The notes below the pieces were generated by a model. It searched no databases, was not told where the DNA came from, and worked only from the letters and a program-made list of their open reading frames with translations. 25,928 nt of DNA from Oscillospiraceae bacterium. Lineage in GTDB: Bacteria > Bacillota > Clostridia > Oscillospirales > Ruminococcaceae. How positions within the stretch are numbered: position 1 is the stretch's first letter; each line of letters opens with the position of its first letter. The translations under genes and the position numbers were made by a program. Positions 20,619 to 25,928 of the stretch are shown here, piece after piece. The stretch is from the NCBI GenBank assembly GCA_003512525.1, contig DOQG01000068.1:1-25928 (forward strand), read 5' to 3'.

Positions 20619-20659
20619 TATGAAAATCTAAAGTTGATTTTAGATTTTCATAAGTTTTT
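20619..20659 (+). terminator. second, AT-rich hairpin terminator
   Basis: Perfect 14-bp stem TATGAAAATCTAAA (20619-20632) with TTTAGATTTTCATA (20639-20652), then AGTTTTTA. On the minus strand the stem is followed by an A-rich stretch, so it terminates + strand RNA better than the pilus operon, whose last gene stops at 20658. Confidence 0.6.
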
Positions 20660-21725
20660 ACTTGTCCTCGCCTATTTTTCTCAGCATTATCTCAGGGTGT
20701 GAAGCGTGCTTGATAAGCTCACTCTTGCTTATCTGATTATTTCTGTACATATGCATAAGATATGCGTCCATAGTGATCATACCCGACTCGCCCGATGCGG
20801 TGATGACCGTATCTATCTGGTGCGTCTTTGACTCTCTTATCATATTTCTGATAGCGTTGTTGCACTTCATGATCTCGAATGCGGGGCGGAGTATGCCGTC
20901 CTCACAAGGGATAAGCTGCTGAGATATCACCGAGCATAAAAGCTGTGACAGTTGGATACGCACCTGCTGTTGCTGGCTCGGCGGGAATATGTCTATGATA
21001 CGGTCGACTGTGTTCTGCGCTCCGACAGAGTGCAGTGTCGATATGACCAGATGACCTGTTTCTGCGGCTGTAAGCGCAGTGCTTATGGTTTCGTAGTCAC
21101 GCATTTCACCCAGCAGTATTACATCGGGTGACTGGCGCAGGCAGGCTCTCAGCGCTACAAGATAACTCTTGCTGTCGCTGTTTATCTCACGCTGGCTTAT
21201 TATACTTTTCTTATTCTTGTGCAGATACTCAATAGGGTCTTCAAGCGTTATTATATGGCTGTTTCTCTGCTTGTTTATTTCATTGATTATGCAGGCGAGC
21301 GTTGTCGACTTACCGCCGCCGGCAGGACCTGTAACAAGCACAAGACCCTTTGTTCTTGACACTGTATCCGTGATTATCTCGGGGAGGATATTAAGCTCTT
21401 TGTAATCGGGTATGTCAAACTCAACTACACGGATCACTGCCGCCATTGTTCCTCTTTGCTTATATGCGCTGATACGGAAACGGCTGAGTCCCTTTACAGA
21501 TACCGAAAAGTCATCATCGCCTGTTTCCTCATACTTTGAAATATCTCTGCCGGCAAGGCTGTATATCTCTTTTACCAGTCTTTCCGCTTCGGCAGGAAGT
21601 ATGATATCATCGCTTTCTTTAGTTATTATGCCGTTTTCCTTATATGACACGGCAAGTCCCGATATCAGGAATATATCGGATGCTTTCTTTTCGACTGCGC
21701 CTTTAAGTATTTCCATCAGTTCCAT
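20658..21725 (-). CDS. pilT: type IV pilus retraction ATPase PilT
   Basis: 355 residues, a hexameric secretion ATPase of the PilT group. It has an N-terminal PAS-like region (about 1-100), Walker A GPAGGGKST (133-141), the Asp box 'HIITLEDPIEYLHKNKKSIISQREI', Walker B 'VILLGEMRDYETI', the His box 'TGHLVISTLHSVGAQNTVDRI', and the PilT signature 'NAIRNMIRESKTHQI' near the C-terminus, needed for retraction in known PilT proteins. AAAGGAAT supports the ATG. It is the last gene of the pilus operon, 13 bases after the preceding gene. No PilB extension ATPase is in the window; it must be elsewhere, or this protein must serve both roles. Confidence 0.95.
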   Translation of the reverse strand: MELMEILKGAVEKKASDIFLISGLAVSYKENGIITKESDDIILPAEAERLVKEIYSLAGRDISKYEETGDDDFSVSVKGLSRFRISAYKQRGTMAAVIRVVEFDIPDYKELNILPEIITDTVSRTKGLVLVTGPAGGGKSTTLACIINEINKQRNSHIITLEDPIEYLHKNKKSIISQREINSDSKSYLVALRACLRQSPDVILLGEMRDYETISTALTAAETGHLVISTLHSVGAQNTVDRIIDIFPPSQQQQVRIQLSQLLCSVISQQLIPCEDGILRPAFEIMKCNNAIRNMIRESKTHQIDTVITASGESGMITMDAYLMHMYRNNQISKSELIKHASHPEIMLRKIGEDK

Positions 21726-21738
21726 AATTTTATTCCTT

Positions 21739-22218
21739 TCATACCGGTATACTGTCGCCGTTCCATATCGGCAATGAGTTTTCGTCTTCGTAATAATTGT
21801 TGCTTACTGTTTTCCAGCCCGTAACGCTGAGTGTTCCGTCACTGTACTGCGCTTTGCAGATAAGCTTGCTTTGGTCGTTTATATCTTCGCTCCACGAGAA
21901 TGTAAGTGCCTGATCTCCGCGACCGCCGCCGCTTACTTCAAAACCTTGCTCTTTTGCCGCCGCCGATATATCGCTCACTGTTTCGTCACTTGTGATCGTA
22001 TACAGCTTGTCTAGCCTTTCGGTCGCCCTTACATCGGCGGCATAATACTCTTCCTGTGCTGTGCTGAGTTTCTTTGCTCTGTCAAGATCCTGTCTTACCG
22101 TAACAAGGCACAATACCGACAGAATAACAGTCGCAAGCACCACGAATATAACAAGCAGTGACGATATTCCCACGCTGTTAAGGCTTTTTCTGCCCGGTTT
22201 GCTTTTGCTGTTATTCAA
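21739..22218 (-). CDS. type IV pilus accessory / minor pilin-like protein
   Basis: About 159 residues from a TTG at 22218, six bases after AAGGAGGG; a TTG at 22224 abuts the ribosome binding site and is less likely. The start overlaps the end of the preceding prepilin gene by 8 bases. A basic N-terminus ('NNSKSKPGRKSLNSVG') leads into a membrane segment (about 20-42, 'ISSLLVIFVVLATVILSVLCLVTV'), then a coiled stretch ('RQDLDRAKKLSTAQEEYYAADVRATERLDKLY') and a beta-rich C-terminal domain ('LTFSWSEDI', 'KAQYSDGTLSVTGWKTV'). The layout is that of a pilin-like or PilX-type minor protein, but there is no Glu at +5 after the Gly, so processing by a prepilin peptidase is doubtful. Not a named family I recognise. 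Confidence 0.72.
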   Translation of the reverse strand: MNNSKSKPGRKSLNSVGISSLLVIFVVLATVILSVLCLVTVRQDLDRAKKLSTAQEEYYAADVRATERLDKLYTITSDETVSDISAAAKEQGFEVSGGGRGDQALTFSWSEDINDQSKLICKAQYSDGTLSVTGWKTVSNNYYEDENSLPIWNGDSIPV

Positions 22219-22564
22219 GGTCAACCCTCCTTGCGCTTGTTATAGTAATGTATGTATAGTTGCTGTCGGACGCAGTGATATCAAGATACCGCATACTGCC
22301 GTCAATGCGTTCGGTCAGCTTTATCTTGATATCTCCGTCTGCGTAAAGCTTTTCAAGGTCTGCCTTATCCGCTCCGCTCTTATAGCACTCCGCTATGTCG
22401 GCGGTCTTTATCTGCGCATCGGACAACCGCTCGGCATATCTCATTTCGCTTGCCGCTATTCCTACTACTCTGACGCAGGCCGCCGTGCAGATCGCAAATA
22501 CAGCTATTACTATAAGCAATTCAACCAGGAACGCGCCGTTTCTGGAACGTTTTTTCACACTCAT
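22211..22564 (-). CDS. type IV prepilin-like protein
   Basis: 117 residues with a class III signal: MSVKKRSRNG|AFLVELLIVIAVFAI, cleavage expected after Gly10, with Glu15 at +5 and a continuous hydrophobic helix. The rest is a short alpha-beta head ('ERLSDAQIKTADIAECYKSGADKADLEKLYADGDIKIKLTE...YLDITASDSNYTYITITSARR'). It is small and its mature start is Ala rather than Phe or Met, so it is more likely a minor or initiating pilin than the main subunit. AAAGGCGG precedes the ATG, and the ATGA overlap with the gene before it shows translational coupling. Confidence 0.82.
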   Translation of the reverse strand: MSVKKRSRNGAFLVELLIVIAVFAICTAACVRVVGIAASEMRYAERLSDAQIKTADIAECYKSGADKADLEKLYADGDIKIKLTERIDGSMRYLDITASDSNYTYITITSARRVDLE

Positions 22565-23061
22565 ACGCCGACCGCCTTTCCGCCGCGCAGGCTGTAATGT
22601 GATGAGGTCAAAACACCGTCATACGTTATTGTAAAGCAGATCGTACTGCCGTCCTTTTCGGCGGTAAAGCTCTCGGCGGGCAGAAGCGTGTTGCCGCCGT
22701 CCGCATTAAAAGGCGCGTCATATGGCACAAACAACTCTTTCAGCTCCCCGCCGTATGCGTATATGTATGTTATATACTTATCGCCGTCTATCATATCGGT
22801 AAAGCCGAGATAAGCTATATCCCCCGATTTTCCGACAGATATATCCGCGTCATCATAGCTTCTGAGCTTCTGAAGCACCAGCGTCTGTGCGGTAGCTGTA
22901 TCAAAGCGCTTTCCTATGTCATTTCCCAGCCTTTTATACACACTTGCAAACGCAAGCACCGATGCCAAAAGACAGCACACGAACAATACGAATACAGTCA
23001 GCACAAAAACCATATCAATACCGCTTTTATTCGATTTTATCGTTTTTGAACGACTAAACAT
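22561..23061 (-). CDS. DUF4860-like pilus-associated protein
   Basis: 166 residues. A short basic start ('MFSRSKTIKSNKSG') is followed by a pilin-like hydrophobic helix ('IDMVFVLTVFVLFVCCLLASVLAFASVY', about 15-42), then 'KRLGNDIGKRFDTATAQTLVLQKLRSYDDADISVG' and a beta domain containing 'DKYITYIYAYGGELKELFVPYDAPFNADGG'. This layout is what I recall for the DUF4860 family, found in Clostridia type IV pilus operons; the family name is from memory. The Gly14 and hydrophobic stretch imitate a prepilin site but position +5 is Phe, not Glu. AGGAGG five bases before the ATG. It overlaps the prepilin gene by ATGA. Confidence 0.75.
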   Translation of the reverse strand: MFSRSKTIKSNKSGIDMVFVLTVFVLFVCCLLASVLAFASVYKRLGNDIGKRFDTATAQTLVLQKLRSYDDADISVGKSGDIAYLGFTDMIDGDKYITYIYAYGGELKELFVPYDAPFNADGGNTLLPAESFTAEKDGSTICFTITYDGVLTSSHYSLRGGKAVGV

Positions 23062-23070
23062 ATCGTCCTC

Positions 23071-23397
23071 CTACCTTGCTATGACCCTGATCTCAGGCAT
23101 TATATTTGATGAAACCGGGCTGTAATGAACTATGCATTCGTTCTCATCGATATGCAGATCGTAATTGTCAATAAGATATTGCAGGCTATCGGGATAAAAT
23201 CCCTCGACCGCATAGCACTCGGTCGCCGCTCGCCTTACGCCGCTTTCGATAATGCTCAGGTTCTCACTTTTGCGGCTTTCGTTGCTGTTTGCTATAGAGG
23301 CGCTTACTATTGCTATCGCAGACGCAGAAAGCGCCGCAGCAACGACCGCATTCCGAATTAAGTAAAATGCACTTTTACGCTTTCTCATTTTTGTCAC
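23071..23397 (-). CDS. pseudopilin-like protein without a canonical prepilin site
   Basis: 108 residues from GTG 23397, which overlaps the pilC stop (GTGA); an ATG at 23388 with AGGG eight bases before it is an alternative. A basic N-terminus (MRKRKS) and hydrophobic helix ('FYLIRNAVVAAALSASAIAIVSASI') precede 'ESGVRRAATECYAVEGFYPDSLQYLIDNYDLHIDENECIVHY'. The 'CYA.EG.YP..L.YL...Y' pattern is typical of GspG/ComGC-type pseudopilin heads, where an N-terminal helix packs on the first beta turn. There is no G|xxxxE processing site: the residues after Ser9 are AFYLI. It may be a small pilus subunit or scaffold protein. Confidence 0.72.
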   Translation of the reverse strand: MTKMRKRKSAFYLIRNAVVAAALSASAIAIVSASIANSNESRKSENLSIIESGVRRAATECYAVEGFYPDSLQYLIDNYDLHIDENECIVHYSPVSSNIMPEIRVIAR

Positions 23398-24431
23398 CCT
23401 ATAACCGTCATAACGCCCATCAGCGGTATCATTACAGACAGCAGTATAAATCCTACAGCTACTGCCATTATGATAACCATAGTCGGCTCAAACCTTGCAA
23501 CGGCATTCTGAACTACCGCCGAAACCTTTTTCTCTGCGTTGTCGGCGATGACCGCCATTGTTTTATCAAGCGTACCTGTGCTGAATGCTATGCTTATCAT
23601 TCTCATATTGACAGCCGAGAATATGCCTGTTTCGTTCAGTGCTTCTACAAACGCCTTGCCGTCAGTCATTTTCTTGCGGCATTCGGTGAGCTTTTCACGC
23701 ATATAGTCGTTTTCAAGCAGGTTTTCGCACATATCCAGTGACTCGTCAATATCCATACCGCTTGAAAGCGTCATAGAGAGCGCCGCGGAAAATCTTGCGG
23801 CATACAGAGTTTTTGCCGTTTTTGTATATGAAACCGCACGAATTACCGTGTTCCTGAACGGTCTTACAAAATTGTAAAGCAGCACACCGAGTATTATCAC
23901 AAACGCAAGCACTCCGATTATCAGTACCGCTATATTGCTTATAACTCCGCCTGCGTTCATTATCCACTGTGCACTGTCGGGGAGCGTGAGTCCGAGCTGT
24001 GCGAAAACATCCGCAAATATCGGCAGTACATATACCGACAGCAGTATGATTACCGCAAATACGACTATCAGAAGTATAGCGGGGTAGGTCACCGCACTGC
24101 GCACAGATGTGCTTATCTCTTCTATACCAGCGTAATAGTCGGCCAGTGACGCGAAAACTGTGTCAAGTCTGCCTGTCTTTTCTCCGACCTCAAGCATCTT
24201 TATAAAATAGTTCGGAAAGACCTCTGTTTTGGCAAACGCCTTTGTTATGGAGCTGCCGTGCTCTATAGAGTCGAGTATCTTTTCAAGCAGAGCAGCCTTG
24301 TGCTTATCTTCATCGTCCTGAAGAATGACAAGTATCCCATCGGTTATTGTAAGTCCGGAGCTTACGACAGACGCAAGCTCAGAGCAGAGTATTGAAATAT
24401 CCTCATTTGAAAGGTAATGCTTCTTGCTCAT
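23394..24431 (-). CDS. pilC: type IV pilus inner-membrane platform protein PilC (GspF family)
   Basis: 345 residues with two GspF/T2SSF domains (about 8-130 and 205-335), each starting with a helical 'LASVVSSGLTITDGI' / 'FSAALSMTLSSGMDIDESL' block, and three membrane segments (about 110-135, 160-190 and 315-342). 'YFIKMLEVGEKTGRLDTVFASLADYY' and 'MISIAFSTGTLDKTM' correspond to the conserved GE.tG.L motif of the family. In the second copy the GE is changed to FS. PilC sits between the ATPases and the pilin and transfers rotation to pilus growth. GGAGGG lies four to five bases before the ATG. It is 13 bases after the transglutaminase gene. Confidence 0.94.
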   Translation of the reverse strand: MSKKHYLSNEDISILCSELASVVSSGLTITDGILVILQDDEDKHKAALLEKILDSIEHGSSITKAFAKTEVFPNYFIKMLEVGEKTGRLDTVFASLADYYAGIEEISTSVRSAVTYPAILLIVVFAVIILLSVYVLPIFADVFAQLGLTLPDSAQWIMNAGGVISNIAVLIIGVLAFVIILGVLLYNFVRPFRNTVIRAVSYTKTAKTLYAARFSAALSMTLSSGMDIDESLDMCENLLENDYMREKLTECRKKMTDGKAFVEALNETGIFSAVNMRMISIAFSTGTLDKTMAVIADNAEKKVSAVVQNAVARFEPTMVIIMAVAVGFILLSVMIPLMGVMTVIG

Positions 24432-24444
24432 TTTTCCCTCCGTA

Positions 24445-25671
24445 TCAATAGTAATACATATCGGAATAGTGACTTCCGTCCGATATATAGCTTACAAGAT
24501 CTTTATAATCGGTATCGTCCTTTGCGCCTGCCGCAAATGTGGGATCCATTCTGTTCCAGCTGTTGCCGTCAAAGTAGATATATCCGTCTATCCAGCCGCT
24601 TCCGTCAACATAGACGCTTATCCATGCATGATATATATCGCCCGCATAGCCGACAACAACCTTTGTAGGTATCTTCTGCGAGCGGAGCATTGCCGTCATA
24701 AGCGAGGCATAGTCAAAGCATATGCCGCTCTTGTTTGCAAGCGCCGTGTCAGGAACGGGGATATAGCCGTTAGCGGCATTTTCGGCGGTGGAAACATAGC
24801 TGATATTATTTATAACATAGTCGTATATCGCCGCTGTCTTTTCTATCGTATCCTTGTTTCCGCCGCAAAGCTGTGATGCGAGCGCCACGCAGGAAGAGCC
24901 TGCGTCATACATACAGAACTGGTTTGGTGTAAGGAATGGCAGGAAGCTGTCTGATACAGATACACTCAGCGACTGCTTGAACATGACCGTACCCTTGCCC
25001 GCGCTCGTGACCTTCAATACACTGACCGTATAATTGCCGCTGCCCTCTGTCAGCGGTATCACCTCGTAATTTCCCGAGCTGTTGAGCTGGAATGTATAGC
25101 GGACATTTATGTCATCGGCGTTTACAAGAATTCTGTAACTGCCGTCCATAGCCGTTGAAAGCTTTATCATCAGATAGCCCTGCGATGCATTTGACGCGTC
25201 TATCACCGCATCATCATTTTGATATACCGTCACCGCGTCCGCTGTGGGAGTGATTATATAAGACGGTGACGGCTCGGTCTGCGGTGGGTCTGTCTGCGGA
25301 GGATCTGTAACAGGCGGGTCTGTGACAGGCGGTTCGGTTTCCGGGGCAACTGTAGCCGGTGGGTCTGTAGCAGGAGGAGCTTTTGTCGTTACAGTTGTTG
25401 TGTCAGGCGGAGCGGTCGTAGTCTGCTTTGGTTTGACTGTAGTTGTTTTAGAGGACTGCTCCGATGTTGAAATTGCTGTTGTTGATGTCGGTGCTGAAGT
25501 CTTAGGTGTTGTCTGTGATGTCGCGGTAGCTTTTATTACGGTTGTAGTTGCCGCCGTGCTTGTGCCTGATGACGATGATGAGTTACTGCTGTCGCCGTTG
25601 CAGCCGCCGAGAACGGCACACAGCGCAATTATTCCGCCTGCGATGACCGCAGTCAGTCTATAGCTTTTCAT
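24445..25671 (-). CDS. transglutaminase-like lipoprotein heading the pilus operon
   Basis: 408 residues from ATG 25671, placed by AAGGGGG six bases upstream and by the signal peptide. An in-frame start at 25695 would put a non-signal extension ahead. A lipobox LGGC places the lipidated Cys at residue 24. A Ser/Thr/Pro linker follows (about 27-135), with 'DPPVTDPP'-type repeats. A beta domain (about 140-245) comes next, then a transglutaminase-like domain with Cys318 (SGICFDYASLMTAML), His348 (YHAWISVYV) and Asp376 (RMDPTFAAG), the full triad. Such domains may cross-link proteins or act as cysteine proteases. It would face outward on the membrane surface. It is the promoter-proximal gene of the pilus cluster, which suggests a role in pilus assembly or pilin processing (inference). 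Confidence 0.9.
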   Translation of the reverse strand: MKSYRLTAVIAGGIIALCAVLGGCNGDSSNSSSSSGTSTAATTTVIKATATSQTTPKTSAPTSTTAISTSEQSSKTTTVKPKQTTTAPPDTTTVTTKAPPATDPPATVAPETEPPVTDPPVTDPPQTDPPQTEPSPSYIITPTADAVTVYQNDDAVIDASNASQGYLMIKLSTAMDGSYRILVNADDINVRYTFQLNSSGNYEVIPLTEGSGNYTVSVLKVTSAGKGTVMFKQSLSVSVSDSFLPFLTPNQFCMYDAGSSCVALASQLCGGNKDTIEKTAAIYDYVINNISYVSTAENAANGYIPVPDTALANKSGICFDYASLMTAMLRSQKIPTKVVVGYAGDIYHAWISVYVDGSGWIDGYIYFDGNSWNRMDPTFAAGAKDDTDYKDLVSYISDGSHYSDMYYY

Positions 25672-25712
25672 ATGCCGCCCCCTTCCGGAATACAAAAATT
25701 ACATATAATTTA

Positions 25713-25741
25713 AGTATAGCACAAATGAGAGAAAATGTCTA
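25713..25741 (-). promoter_or_regulatory. sigma-A-type promoter of the pilus operon
   Basis: On the minus strand TAGACA (25741-25736), a 17-nt spacer and TATACT (25718-25713). It starts a leader of roughly 35 nt before the lipoprotein ATG. No other promoter or terminator was seen inside the seven genes. Confidence 0.65.
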
Positions 25742-25756
25742 TTAAATATAAAAGAA

Positions 25757-25782
25757 AAGCCGCGATTTTTTTATCGCGGCTT
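25757..25782 (-). terminator. Rho-independent terminator for a minus-strand gene beyond the right edge
   Basis: Perfect 10-bp stem AAGCCGCGAT (25757-25766) with ATCGCGGCTT (25773-25782). On the minus strand it is followed by TTCTTTTAT, so it separates the pilus operon from transcription entering from the right. Confidence 0.7.
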
Positions 25783-25875
25783 CAGTTTGTAGAAAAAGTA
25801 TGTTTTTGAAATAAACTTCTGATTTATTATCCCTATCCCCCTTTAGGACACTCTGATGGCTTTGCATCGTGCAAC

Positions 25876-25924
25876 AGTGGTCGTTTGTTGTCGGTGCGTC
25901 CTGCACCGACTTTGTTCGACCACT
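25876..25924 (+). repeat. double-stem hairpin element, right copy
   Basis: Outer arms AGTGGTCG (25876-25883) and CGACCACT (25917-25924), TTTGTT internal loops on both sides, inner arms GTCGGTGC (25890-25897) and GCACCGAC (25903-25910), loop GTCCT. Same strand and design as 158-205, with compensatory changes in both stems. The window ends four bases later, so whether further hairpins follow, as in the left copy, cannot be seen. The 93 bases before it (25783-25875) hold no gene. Confidence 0.7.
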
Positions 25925-25928
25925 TGTA

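Noticed and set aside
20435..20623. 62-residue + strand frame over the candidate RNA
   Set aside because: No ribosome binding site, it starts inside the -10 region, and the sequence is better explained by paired hairpins with U tracts.
25322..25663. Val/Gly-rich + strand frame
   Set aside because: Antisense of the Ser/Thr/Pro linker of the transglutaminase lipoprotein.

Overview
The window looks like a chromosomal segment of an anaerobic, endospore-forming, Gram-positive Clostridia, most likely Oscillospiraceae (Ruminococcus / [Eubacterium] siraeum-like). This is inferred from protein types, not from a marker gene: a YpeB germination protein, a SpoIID/LytB-domain protein, DUF4830- and DUF4860-like proteins, class B sortases, Thr/Pro-rich 'PETT' linkers, a Clostridia-style type IV pilus operon, AGGAGG-type ribosome binding sites and frequent ATA codons. 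No rRNA or tRNA gene and no CRISPR array was seen.

Region 1 (1-3206) is decayed accessory DNA. It holds a chain of short hairpins and dispersed repeats, a methyltransferase remnant with an in-frame stop, an intact YhcG-type PD-(D/E)XK nuclease flanked by 28-nt direct repeats, an unknown 191-aa protein, and a chimeric remnant in which the start of a polysaccharide deacetylase runs out of frame into the end of a fibronectin type III domain. Region 2 (3209-6710) has a DUF4830 membrane-anchored protein (-), an orphan MsmX/UgpC-type sugar ABC transporter ATPase (+) with its own promoter and strong codon bias, and ypeB (-).

Region 3 (6870-15949, all +) reads as one long operon without internal terminators: a cysteine desulfurase coupled to ThiI (tRNA 4-thiouridine/thiamine sulfur transfer), PncC (CinA C-terminal amidase), four consecutive class B sortases, and a membrane-anchored SpoIID/LytB-domain protein. 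Three of the sortases share a cytoplasmic juxtamembrane motif (IPWKGD...VIRKI). All four carry a C-terminal Trp-Asp-containing extension. No sorting-signal substrate lies in the window. An ABC-F ATPase follows (16100-17713) from its own promoter; all of its degenerate motifs fall on one of the two composite ATP sites.

Region 4 (17771-20136, -) has a pair of paralogous small membrane-anchored proteins, the promoter-proximal one broken by two frameshifts behind a consensus promoter, and a SARP/BTAD transcription regulator whose C-terminus looks like a GGDEF domain without its GGDEF motif. The following 520-bp gap holds a candidate structured RNA on the + strand: two 11-bp-spaced direct repeats in place of a -35 box, a -10, three hairpins each followed by a U tract, and a 7-bp closing helix.

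Region 5 (20658-25671, -) is a tight seven-gene type IV pilus operon transcribed from a good promoter at 25713-25741. Its order is transglutaminase-like lipoprotein, PilC, pilin-like protein, DUF4860-like protein, prepilin with a G|AFLVE site, membrane-anchored accessory protein, PilT. The window ends in a second copy of the hairpin element seen near position 160, with base-pair covariation between the two copies.
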